11,796 bases of DNA from JBOGJG01 sp050747825 (GTDB lineage Bacteria > Acidobacteriota > UBA6911 > RPQK01 > JBOGJG01). The DNA is taken from assembly GCA_050747825.1 (NCBI GenBank), contig JBOGJG010000279.1, positions 1 to 11,796 of the forward strand. The letters run 5' to 3'. The position numbers were made by a program, and so were the translations under genes. Positions 4,989 to 11,771 of the stretch are shown here, piece after piece. The notes under the pieces are model-generated. The model did not search any database and had not been told where the DNA came from. It saw only the letters and a list, made by a program, of their open reading frames with translations. Positions within the stretch are counted from its first letter, which is position 1. Each line of letters starts with the position of its first letter.

Positions 4989-6191
4989 ATGCCGAGGCGA
5001 CGAAGGGGAAATCGTCTTGAACGGTGGGAGGTCGCCCTCGTAAAGGCGATGCTGGAGCGCGGCGGCTACAACGATCAGGATATTCTTGCCTATTTCACCA
5101 GGCCCACGAGGTCGGTGAATCATCGGGCTATCAGTGAAATCCGCACTGGCGCAAAACATACCGCCGCGCGTACCGCAAGCTCCGAGGAGCTGGATGGGTT
5201 TCTTGCGGCTTGGCCGGAAATCGATCCGCAAACCGGACTCAACCTGCGTGGCGATGAGCTTCTGATAAAGGCCCGGGAAGCGATGGTCGCGGCCGTGCAT
5301 ATGTTCAATGGCGCTGGACTCCATTTCCGGGCGGAACTGTTCATCGTGTCCGCAATCATCGCATGGACCTATTTGCTGCATGCGTTCTTCCGCCGCGAAG
5401 GGATCGATTACCGTTATTACAAGTCAGTGGGGGGTGTGCGCGAGGTCCAGAAAACCATAAACGGCGCGGATAAATATTGGGAGCTGGGACAGTGCCTGCG
5501 TGAGGACAGGTGTCCCCTTGAAAAGGGTGTGAAACAAAATCTCGAATTCTTGATCGCACTGCGGCACGAAATCGAACATCGCTGCACGAACCGCATTGAC
5601 GAGGCGGTTAGCGCGAAGCTCCAGGCCTGCTGCATCAACTTCAATGAATCAACCAAGAAACTATTTGGTCCGCAATTCGGACTGGAACGGCGGCTCCCGA
5701 TCGCGCTCCAATTCGTAACGTTCGGTGCCGATCAGCGTGCTCTACTCAACCGGGCTGCGGCCCTGCCCCCGCATATCGAGGCAATGATGACGGCGTTTCA
5801 CGACGGGCTATCGGCCGAGGAGCGAGCCAGCCTGCAATTTGCTCATCGGGTGGCATATATTGAGAAGATCGTGAATAGGCCGGGCAGCGCCGATGTCGCG
5901 GTCGAGTTTGTGAAGGCGGATTCCGATGAGGCGGCGGAAATAAGCCGCGTGCTGCTGAAGGAAGTCGAAAAGCCAAAATACAGGCCCGGCCAGATTGTCG
6001 ATATGATGCGCACGGAAGGGTATCCACGCTTCAACATGGCGCGTCATACCGAGTTGTGGAAGTCGCTCGACGCGCAAAACCCAGCGAAGGGCCTCGGCGT
6101 CCGCATGCTCGACCGCACCTGGTATTGGTATGAAAGCTGGCTGACGCGCGTGCGCGCGCACTGCGAGGAGAACGCGGCGCGGTATCGCTGA
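4989..6191 (+). CDS. DUF3644 protein with HEPN-like Rx4H motif
   Basis: A 400-residue protein. Residues 10-55 (from LERWEVALVKAML to RAISEIR) look like a DNA-binding helix-turn-helix segment, with NDQDILAYFTRPTRSVNHR in the middle. Residues about 88-230 match the DUF3644 domain: RGDELLIKAREAMVAAVHMF, a hydrophobic helix (AELFIVSAIIAWTYLLHAFF) and FLIALRHEIEHRCTNRID. The last segment holds R192-x4-H197, the Rx4-6H signature of HEPN ribonuclease folds. The C-terminal part (230-400) is helical and unassigned (LDRTWYWYESWLTRVRAHCE). DUF3644 proteins are often found in defence islands and mobile elements. RNase activity is inference. It converges on the ATPase gene with only 12 bases between stop codons. 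The start has GAAGAAG just before it. A further start is not needed. Confidence 0.8.
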   Translation: MPRRRRGNRLERWEVALVKAMLERGGYNDQDILAYFTRPTRSVNHRAISEIRTGAKHTAARTASSEELDGFLAAWPEIDPQTGLNLRGDELLIKAREAMVAAVHMFNGAGLHFRAELFIVSAIIAWTYLLHAFFRREGIDYRYYKSVGGVREVQKTINGADKYWELGQCLREDRCPLEKGVKQNLEFLIALRHEIEHRCTNRIDEAVSAKLQACCINFNESTKKLFGPQFGLERRLPIALQFVTFGADQRALLNRAAALPPHIEAMMTAFHDGLSAEERASLQFAHRVAYIEKIVNRPGSADVAVEFVKADSDEAAEISRVLLKEVEKPKYRPGQIVDMMRTEGYPRFNMARHTELWKSLDAQNPAKGLGVRMLDRTWYWYESWLTRVRAHCEENAARYR

Positions 6192-6203
6192 GCGAATGAC
6201 TGA

Positions 6204-7978
6204 CTATGCCGCCACTTTTTCCAGCTTGATGTCATCGCGCACGCGCTTACGAACGGCTGTCAAGCTTTCGAGGTAATCGTCCGCCGCAATCGAGAGGCTT
6301 TCTTTGGTGAGGGCAGCAGCCATATCGCTTTCGTCCCAGTCCTCATTAGCGCGCTTTGCGAGCGCGAAGACTGTCGCCTTGCCTACCCGGAACGCTGTCG
6401 CCCACCGGGCCGCTCTGGTTACAAGCTTTCGGACGGCTTCTGGATCGGCCTGCCCTGCAAACTCGGGTTCAAGGTCGGCGACAGTGCGCTCAACGGCTTC
6501 GTAGAGACCATTGACGAAAAGGTCGCCGGTTTCAGTGACAAAACTCGCGGCACGCCCCTTCAGTCCCTTTTCAAGGACGTCCTCGATTGATTCGAGCATG
6601 GTGATAGTGGGCGCCTTCTCATACACCTCGTGAAGAGAGGTTGTTGTCGAACCCTCGGGGGTCTCGTGGAAACGCCGGGGAGCGCCGGGATTGTGCATCC
6701 GCCGGCCAGCTTGTCCAGTGCGCACGAAATTCTGACCCTGTTGCTCGACTGAGGGCTGGCCCTCGGCTGGACTCAACTTGCGGCCGGGAACTCGCACCCT
6801 GTATTTGTTGAGCAGGTTCTGAAGCTCCTTCCGGAGATCATTGTAGTCCTCGGTCCGGCGCGGGCTTGCATTGCGGATTACATCCCTCACCCATTCCGGC
6901 ATGCGTTCGCGGACACAAAACGCATAGTCTTCCGGGAGAACATCTTGACCGGTCTGCTTTGAAATAAGCCGCTCGCGGTATTGACTCGGACGGGCATCAT
7001 CATCGTGCAGCTCGATGTGGACGCACAGCTCCTTGGAGCCGAAAGGAATGCCGAAGCGCGGAGCAGCGGCAGACCATTCGTTGCCGGTCATTACTGAATA
7101 CATTTCATGTTTGTGGATTAGGCAGCATGTCGTAGTCGAGCTTCCCAGCGCGCCGCTGGATGACATGCGAAGCCCCGACCTGTCGCCGATGTGGGGATCG
7201 TGAAGGTAGTGAACCGTAAGATTGAACTCGGGAATCAGAACGCTTTCGGCACGCGCGAATTTCTCGTAGCGCTCGCCGATGGGAATGAAGCGGCGGGTGC
7301 TGTCGAATCGGTGATATTCGGGATCCACGCGAATGACCACTTCTTGGGGTAGCCGGTAAAAGCGCCGGTAAAGCGAAGTGGCGAGATGGGCCTTGTCAGT
7401 CAGGATTGCGACGAAGGGCCTTGCCACCGTGTCCTGCTCGGCGCTGTTTCCTAGCAACATCACCTCAGTCCATTCAGAGTCTATGCTTTTGCCTTCACCG
7501 ATGACGCTTGCGGTAACGTCGATGATGGTATCGACGACACCATCAGGAAGTTCACGTTCGAAGCGAACGTATTTCTTCGCTTGAGTATCGTAACCAAGGA
7601 TCACTTCACTCACGCGGCCGTTCTTGCAGGACCTGACTCTTATCCCATGCCTATTGTTTGCGAGTGAGCTGACCTTGGCGCCGACGCCGAAGTTCTTATC
7701 AAGTCAAGGTCGAGATTTTTGTCGATCTGGCAGGCAAGATCAGTTGCGGCCTTGAGCTCGGCGGGGCCCATGCCCGGACCTGTGTTCCAGAGCACGGCCT
7801 TGCGCGCATCCCGGTACGTTCCTGAGGTCCAGTGGACAAGTTTATCACCGGGCGCCTGCGCCGCAGCTTCGATGGCGTTCATCGTAAGCTCGCGGACCAT
7901 CGTCCAGTGGGGTGCGCGCTCAATCTGGGAAGTTACAACAAAAGCCTCATCAAAAATCTTCAGCGCTTCATTTGGCAT
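6204..7978 (-). pseudogene. GHKL (Hsp90-like) ATPase, frame broken by a 5 bp duplication
   Basis: From ATG 7978 the protein starts MPNEALKIFDEAFVVTSQIE and shows the N box (REL.MNAIEAA, residues 29-40) and the G1 box WNTGPGM (64-70). At about codon 90 the frame runs out (stop at 7640). Another frame, open from 7703 to 6204 (499 residues), continues with LDKNFGVGAKVSS, the G2/lid glycine motif of the same fold, then a long middle region (LATSLYRRFYRLPQEV, SGLRMSSSGALGSSTT, RFGIPFGSKELCVHIEL, MPEWVRDVI) and a helical C-terminal part. The break is a tandem CTTGA duplication (7699-7708). Removing one copy joins NLDLDKNFGVGAK in frame and gives about 590 residues. The C-terminal family is unknown to me. 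In the G1 box the usual Asp is Asn. It lies directly downstream of the 76-residue gene. A product from GTG 7613 alone would lack ATP binding. Confidence 0.78.
7699..7708 (-). repeat. 5 bp tandem duplication causing the ATPase frameshift
   Basis: CTTGA occurs twice in tandem on the minus strand. One copy would read GAC CTT GAT AAG AAC and keep the ATPase frame. Two copies add 5 bases and shift the frame. The receiving frame has a stop (7704-7706) just upstream of the joint, which excludes a slip further upstream. Confidence 0.8.
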
Positions 7979-8007
7979 TACTCTTCAGCGCTTCATTTGG
8001 CATTACT
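7958..8007 (-). repeat. 25 bp perfect tandem duplication over the ATPase start codon
   Basis: Positions 7958-7982 and 7983-8007 are identical. Each copy contains the ATG and first seven codons of the ATPase. The distal ATG (8004) has the natural GGAG site, but its frame ends after 11 codons (MPNEALKSNAK). That stop overlaps the proximal ATG region, so initiation at 7978 depends on re-initiation or on the weaker GAAGAG motif before it. Confidence 0.9.
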
Positions 8008-8021
8008 AAGTCTCCGGGGGC

Positions 8022-8252
8022 CTAAAGTTTGAAAGTTGTTTGGGTGGGGCCGCTGCTGGGATCGAACTTGCGTTCGATCTCCGCGATCGCGTCTTTCAGG
8101 GCTTTCATAATCTTCTTCACGTCGGCCTCATCGAATTGATAGGACCGGCGGTTGGAGAGATTGCCGATCTTTCGGATCGCGGTGAGGGCGGCCTGTACCC
8201 GGCCCTCGGCAAGCTTCACGAATTTCGTGCGTCTTTCGCTGTCTTCCTTCAT
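8022..8252 (-). CDS. Small helical protein, partner of the ATPase
   Basis: A 76-residue protein starting MKEDSERRTKFVKLAEGRVQ. It has two charged helices around a conserved-looking centre, AIRKIGNLSNRRSYQFDEAD, and ends in KALKDAIAEIERKFDPS. The pattern (RV..A...IR.IGNLSNR..Y....DV..I..AL) is one I have seen in short proteins next to accessory or defence genes, without a named function. The start at 8252 is chosen over the ATG five codons upstream because AGGGA lies 7 bases before it. Its stop lies 17 bases before the first ATG copy of the ATPase gene, so both form an operon read from the promoter near 8285-8313. The context suggests a regulator or structural partner of the ATPase. Confidence 0.7.
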   Translation of the reverse strand: MKEDSERRTKFVKLAEGRVQAALTAIRKIGNLSNRRSYQFDEADVKKIMKALKDAIAEIERKFDPSSGPTQTTFKL

Positions 8253-8284
8253 CGTGATTCCCTGCATTTCATCAAATTGTGCGG

Positions 8285-8313
8285 CATATAGTTACCTCGT
8301 GCACGCATTTCAA
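8285..8313 (-). promoter_or_regulatory. Sigma-70-like promoter of the small protein-ATPase operon
   Basis: On the minus strand TTGAAA (8308-8313) and TATATG (8285-8290) are separated by exactly 17 bases. This places transcription start about 25 bases before the ribosome binding site of the gene at 8252. Another perfect TATAAT lies at 8365-8370 but lacks a -35 box. Confidence 0.5.
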
Positions 8314-8389
8314 GCAAATTCTTCGTGGAATTTCCAAGATGAAAAATCCGATGAAATTCAGGATATTATAGGTGCGGTGCCGAGAGAAA

Positions 8390-8417
8390 TCCGGCTGCGC
8401 CAGAAGGCGCAGCCGGA
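8390..8417 (-). terminator. Terminator of the parB remnant
   Basis: A perfect 12 bp stem (8390-8401 with 8406-8417) with a 4-base loop. On the minus strand TTTCTCTC follows. It lies 10 bases after the original parB stop, which shows that the parB end is in its native context. Confidence 0.75.
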
Positions 8418-8427
8418 AGAATCGGGC

Positions 8428-8938
8428 CTACTCGGCCGCTTCGGACAGGACGGCAGGCTCCTCGGCGTCCGTATCGGCGTTAACCGCGCCCTGAGGGCGC
8501 AGCGCAGCGGGCAGCCCAGCGGGTGCCATCGAGCGCCTGCGCGATGCGCTCCGCAAGCTCGCCTTTCTTGAGCTTGAGCAAAGCGGGCGCGGGGTCACAG
8601 CCCTTCGCCTCGCGGTGCGCTTTGGCGATCTGGTCGCGGGAGACGAAATAATTGGCGGGCGTCGGCGTGAACCAGTGGGTCATGTCAAGACCCGCCGCCG
8701 ATGCAAGCGCATTCGCGTGCACGATGCGCTCCGACTCCGGCCGGTCGGCCTTGCGGATGATCGCATCGACAGTGCAGGCGGCGCAGAACGCGAGCAGGTC
8801 GAGCAGCACGCTCTGGTGCTGTTCAAGGCACCAGGGCCACAGGTCGTCTTCATTGCCGGGAAGACGCTCGCCCCAGGCTTCGCGTTCGGTTTCCAGAGCG
8901 GCAAGCGGCTTGATATGGAGTTTGTCCGCCTTAGGCAT
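8428..8938 (-). pseudogene. C-terminal fragment of a ParB-like partition protein
   Basis: From 8938 the frame reads MPKADKLHIKPLAALETERE, EAWGERLPGNEDDLWPWCLE, a helix with LLDLLAFCAACTVDAI, HANALASAAGLDMTHWFTPT, ANYFVSRDQIAKAHREAKG and LKLKKGELAERIAQALDGTRW. I recognise this as the C-terminal third of ParB/Srx-type proteins of rhizobial plasmids and integrative elements, normally some 600-700 residues. The N-terminal nuclease/ParB domain and HTH are absent: upstream lies the oppositely oriented gene at 8986. A second defect is one extra G after the codons for TRW (GGG at 8515-8517). The expected tail LPAALRPQGAVNADTDAEEP then continues in the other frame to a stop at 8428, while the present frame stops at 8480. 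It is a remnant without function. Confidence 0.75.
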
Positions 8939-8985
8939 AGGGCGAGACTGAAGCAGTGTTGCCAGGGCGGGCGGAACAGCAGACG

Positions 8986-9963
8986 ATGAGCCGTCCTACT
9001 TTCCGTGGGGACGCCACGTCCATCGCAAACGAGTACAGGCAGATGAGGCAACACTATCTGCCGAAATTTTACCTCAGGGGATTTGTCGAAGAGGCGGGGC
9101 CACGAAGCTTGCGTCGTCTATGGGTCTATTCCAAAACTGAGCGAAAATGGGCCAAGCGGTCCCCACGATCTGTTGCGGCGATTCCAAACCTGTATTCCTT
9201 TGTGGGCGGCGAGGGCTGGCGCTGGGATAGGGTCGAGAATGCATTTGGTTTAAGTGAGACGCAAACGGCGAGGGTTGTGCGCGAGAAATTGATCCGGCGA
9301 CGCCCATTAGACGAGAGCGATCGAGTGACGTTGGTGACGTTCTTATCGGGAATGTTGGTGCGCGTGCCAGTCGTTACAAAGGAACTTGTCGAATTAGTTT
9401 CGGGAGTTGATGAGGACGTTTTGATCGATAGGTGGCGTAAGCAAACGAACAAGCCTATTCGGCACATATTTGAGCGCGTCATCCGTAGACCACTGCCGGA
9501 TCAGATCACAAAGGAGGATGTTCGTCTCATAAAAGCGATTATCAACGCCCATCTTGCCGACCCCATGTCTGATGAAGCGAAATATGCGCGCTTGCACCTG
9601 ATCGCAACCGGCGTGCCGGTGCATTTCACTGCTCTGGGTCGTATGTCTTGGACGTTCTTGCTAGCTGCACGTCCCAATTACTTTATTACGTCTGATCGTC
9701 CCGTCGTATGGCTAAACCCAAAAGCCGGAACATTAAGCGGACTGGTCGAACAAGATACTGAACTAAGCTTCGCTTTTTCATCTCAGGTGGCACTGTTAGC
9801 GACTTGGCAAGCGCATGCTGATCTATACGCGGACGCGTCATTCGAGATCGCGTCATTACTTAATGGACGCATCTTCTATATGGCTCGCGAATTTGTCGTA
9901 TCTCCCAAACCTGGATTTCCAGGGGACGATGCTCTTCTGGACGACAAATACTACGCCCGGTAG
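8986..9963 (+). CDS. DUF4238 domain protein
   Basis: A 325-residue protein. The diagnostic N-terminal motif QHYLPKFYLRGF is at residues 22-33, NLYSFVGGEG at 68-77 and YFITSDRPVVWLNP at 232-245, all typical of DUF4238. The ends of the protein are aromatic and basic (LLDDKYYAR). The function of the family is unknown. The TSDRPV segment and the conserved acidic and basic residues suggest an enzyme, but no activity is proven. The start at 8986 has only a distant GGCGGA. An ATG at 9043 (MRQHYLPKF) fits the usual start of the family and is the alternative. The gene has clearly lower GC and more T- and A-ending codons than its neighbours, which points to separate acquisition. It lies divergently from the parB fragment and seems to replace its front part. 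Confidence 0.8.
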   Translation: MSRPTFRGDATSIANEYRQMRQHYLPKFYLRGFVEEAGPRSLRRLWVYSKTERKWAKRSPRSVAAIPNLYSFVGGEGWRWDRVENAFGLSETQTARVVREKLIRRRPLDESDRVTLVTFLSGMLVRVPVVTKELVELVSGVDEDVLIDRWRKQTNKPIRHIFERVIRRPLPDQITKEDVRLIKAIINAHLADPMSDEAKYARLHLIATGVPVHFTALGRMSWTFLLAARPNYFITSDRPVVWLNPKAGTLSGLVEQDTELSFAFSSQVALLATWQAHADLYADASFEIASLLNGRIFYMAREFVVSPKPGFPGDDALLDDKYYAR

Positions 9964-10382
9964 CGAAAAATGCCGGAAGCGATCGAAAACTAGCGCACGT
10001 GTTGGCAAAGCACCACATTTGACGGCGCAGAGAGTCAGCCAGCTGCAAGCTGAACCCGGCTAGATCCGCTTAGTCGGACGCTCCATTGCATGCGACTTTG
10101 TTGGCGATCTTCGGCGAGGACCATGAATCGACACGCCAGTTAGCGACGACGTCAAGTGGTGACCGCTCTACGGCCAAACGACTGCGGGGGCAGAGGAGCC
10201 CGCGTTCATGGGCGGCCGCTGATTTGTCCCAAATAGGTCAAAACCTAATTCTTTTGAAGGCAGCGCGGCACAGCGGAACCCGACCGGCCGGTGAGAAGTT
10301 GTCGGCGGCTGTGGACCACTGAGAGGTTCGCACTGCCCTCACGCTCTGGGCAGACTTATCAGCAATAGCAGTGGAGACAATT
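9964..10382. other. Intergenic region, nothing recognised
   Basis: About 420 bases. Short frames exist on the plus strand (for example 10086-10322 from a TTG) but show no family features or ribosome binding sites. No terminator with a T-run was seen after the DUF4238 gene. The promoter of the gene at 10383 should lie in the last part. Confidence 0.35.
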
Positions 10383-10706
10383 ATGATTCACCACAGAATG
10401 ATTCTGCTCGCCGCGATGGCGCTCGCGCTCGCCAGCACGCCGGTCTCTGCGCAGGGACTGTCTGTTGGCGGTGGTGTCGACGTTGACGCCGGAGTGAAAG
10501 GCTCGCTACCGAGCGCTCCGAAAGCGGACGTCGACGTGGACGCGGGAGCTGGCGCGGACGCGGATGTCAATGCAGGACCAGGCGGTAGTTCCGCGGACGC
10601 GCAAGGCAAAGGCAGTGCCGATACAGACGTCGATACAAAGGCAGGGGGCGCCGGTGCCGAATTGAAAGGCAAAGGGAGCATAGGCGCCGACACAAATATC
10701 GAGTGA
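10383..10706 (+). CDS. Small exported Asp/Gly/Ala-rich protein
   Basis: A 107-residue protein with a clear signal peptide: MIHHRMILLAAMALALASTP, then VSAQ, with cleavage likely after residue 23 or 24 (VSA-Q or SAQ-G). The mature part is low in complexity: GGGVDVDAGVKG, KADVDVDAGAGADADVNAG, ADTDVDTKAGGAG and GKGSIGADTNIE. The alternating Asp with Val/Ala/Gly gives an acidic chain that might bind cations or stay unfolded. Similar signal-peptide proteins with DVDAG-type repeats are common in Bradyrhizobium, function unknown. The ATG at 10383 is chosen because GGAG lies 6 bases before it and the signal peptide starts there. A hairpin follows about 20 bases after the stop. Confidence 0.75.
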   Translation: MIHHRMILLAAMALALASTPVSAQGLSVGGGVDVDAGVKGSLPSAPKADVDVDAGAGADADVNAGPGGSSADAQGKGSADTDVDTKAGGAGAELKGKGSIGADTNIE

Positions 10707-10723
10707 CAGCTCGAAAAATCGAG

Positions 10724-10766
10724 GAGGGCTCCGCTGCGTTGACAGATGCAGCCAGGAGCTCCCCTC
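10724..10766 (+). terminator. Imperfect hairpin after the exported protein gene
   Basis: GCTCC-GCTGC (10728-10737) pairs with GCAGC (10748-10752) and GGAGC (10755-10759), separated by a 2-base bulge. A further GAGG/CCTC pair lies at the base, and TTTCGTTG follows. It is a probable terminator for the gene at 10383, although the T-run is short. Confidence 0.45.
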
Positions 10767-10850
10767 TTTCGTTGATGCAGGAGTTCGAGCGCAACCCCAT
10801 CCCCGAGCTCACTCAAGCGAATGTGCTCAGTGGAGGTGCTCCGGAGTGGG

Positions 10851-10976
10851 ATGACCGCCGTGATCCGAATAGCAACGCCCCGGACCGGTGGCGAGACGCT
10901 GTGCCTAGGAGATCAATACGGCTCTACTCTTCGGAAACTGATCAATGCTCAAACGCATGGCAGTTGTTGCGAATAG
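10851..10976 (+). CDS. Possible small ORF (41 residues)
   Basis: An ATG at 10851 is preceded by GGAG at a good distance. The peptide starts MTAVIRIATPRTGGETLCLG and continues DQYGSTLRKLINAQTHGSCC. It looks more protein-like than the longer frame that overlaps it, but no family is recognised. Its last 28 bases overlap the end of the minus-strand remnant at 10949. It could be a small gene or a remnant. Confidence 0.3.
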   Translation: MTAVIRIATPRTGGETLCLGDQYGSTLRKLINAQTHGSCCE

Positions 10977-11122
10977 TGCGACTGGGGCAGAGTTACGACT
11001 ATCTCGTCATCCACCACCGCGACGTGTATCTCTGCGCTCACCGCTTGGCTCATGTTCGCTTGCGAGGCTCCGCAATGAGGCAATCCCCCGATCAGGAGCA
11101 CAAGGGCGAACGCTAAGACCAC
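10949..11122 (-). pseudogene. Remnant of a small exported protein gene
   Basis: The minus frame from a GTG at 11122 gives VVLAFALVLLIGGLPHCGAS, QANMSQAVSAEIHVAVVDDE and IVVTLPQSHYS, then a stop at 10949. The first 18 residues are a signal-peptide-like hydrophobic stretch with small residues and Cys after it. The E-I-x-V-x-x-x-x-x-E-I-V-V-T-L-P-x-x-x-Y-S part resembles exported small proteins of Bradyrhizobium that continue for about 40 more residues. Here the sequence ends early (QQLPCV). No ATG or ribosome binding site is found at the front, where an 11 bp tandem duplication lies (11110-11131). It is likely a truncated, dead gene. Confidence 0.35.
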
Positions 11123-11131
11123 GCTAAGACT
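11110..11131. repeat. 11 bp near-perfect tandem duplication
   Basis: ACGCTAAGAC is repeated with a period of 11 (11110-11119 and 11121-11130). It lies across the front of the exported-protein remnant and the stop codon (11124-11126) of the gene starting at 11525. Confidence 0.7.
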
Positions 11132-11525
11132 GCAGAGGGTCAGAACGTCGCCGTCTTGGCCTAGCTATAGGACGCCCAGGAAGACCAGGATCAGAACCAA
11201 CTAGCGCCGCTCGCGTGGTGCGTGGATGAGACGTTGGGGCTATCTTCCTTCCCTGGCTGCGCTTCGGCAGTCGAATTCCATGAGCATATAGGCGAGGGGG
11301 CCCTTGTAACCCATACTCTTTCAGGCGCTCCACGTCGTGTTCGCCTTCCGCGGCGTCCTCCACGATCCGTTGCGCGAGCCTCGCCCTGATGCGCTTGAGT
11401 TGTTCCTCGGTGTTCAGGCCGATACCCTGGGCACGCAATTCTCGCCAAGCCGTCTCAAAAGCACGTGCCAAGTCATTCAGCGCACCTGGCCCGAAGGCCA
11501 TCGTATGTTCAAGTCGGTGAGGCAT
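11124..11525 (-). CDS. Hypothetical protein, C-terminal part doubtful
   Basis: A 133-residue reading from ATG 11525 (MPHRLEHTMAFGPGALNDLA), with a G-rich site (GGGGGG) about 9 bases upstream. An alternative ATG at 11501 starts MAFGPG. Residues 9-70 look like a real small helical protein (LARAFETAWRELRAQGIGLN, LKRIRARLAQRIVEDAAEGE, DVERLKEYG), a type common in Bradyrhizobium and of unknown function. After about residue 75 the sequence turns into Arg/Pro-rich text without protein character (PRLYAHGIRLPKRSQGRK). The natural end was probably near LKEYGLQG, and the tail may come from a small indel that removed the stop. Another frame there (MGYKGPLAYMLMEFDCRSAA) is also open. Confidence 0.55.
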   Translation of the reverse strand: MPHRLEHTMAFGPGALNDLARAFETAWRELRAQGIGLNTEEQLKRIRARLAQRIVEDAAEGEHDVERLKEYGLQGPPRLYAHGIRLPKRSQGRKIAPTSHPRTTRAALVGSDPGLPGRPIARPRRRRSDPLQS

Positions 11526-11771
11526 TTGATGTACCCCCCTGCGTTAAGGCGGGAGCACAAAACTCTCGTTCAACGGTCGCCTGGCAACAACGTCCCGATG
11601 ACCCACGAGCCTACTCCTTACCGGACACGATAAGCGAGCCCTCTTGTCAGCCTCGCGACCGGTGATGATCCCTAAGCATTCGTAATCGGGCTTTGATCTG
11701 AGTTTGGGTCAAGCTCCCTGTTGAGTCGTGGACGCTGGTGTCCGCGATGAACGAAGCACAGGGAGGATCGG
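11526..11771 (+). mobile_element. Left end region of an IS110-family element, candidate bridge-RNA locus
   Basis: The stretch before the transposase start has no gene. In IS110-family elements the non-coding left end ahead of the transposase encodes the bridge RNA that pairs with donor and target DNA. A 7 bp stem (11727-11733 with 11740-11746) is visible close to the gene, plus smaller inverted repeats. The exact left boundary cannot be set from one end. The ncRNA is inferred from the family. Confidence 0.4.

Noticed and set aside
4794..5381. 195-residue minus-strand frame
   Set aside because: It is antisense to the DUF3644 gene and the structured spacer, with no motif. The plus-strand gene is far better supported.
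7640..7720. Programmed -1 frameshift in the ATPase gene
   Set aside because: The AAAAAT run upstream is not a proper slippery heptamer, and a slip there would meet the TGA at 7704-7706. The tandem CTTGA duplication explains the shift exactly.
10086..10322. 78-residue plus-strand frame from a TTG start
   Set aside because: It has no ribosome binding site, no family resemblance and uneven composition.
10388..10816. 142-residue minus-strand frame opposite the exported protein
   Set aside because: It is the antisense of the DVDAG repeats and yields only Ala/Pro/Ser low-complexity sequence.
10703..11116. 137-residue plus-strand frame overlapping the stop of the exported protein gene
   Set aside because: It has only a GTG overlap and no ribosome binding site, runs through the hairpin at 10724-10766, and shows no family features.
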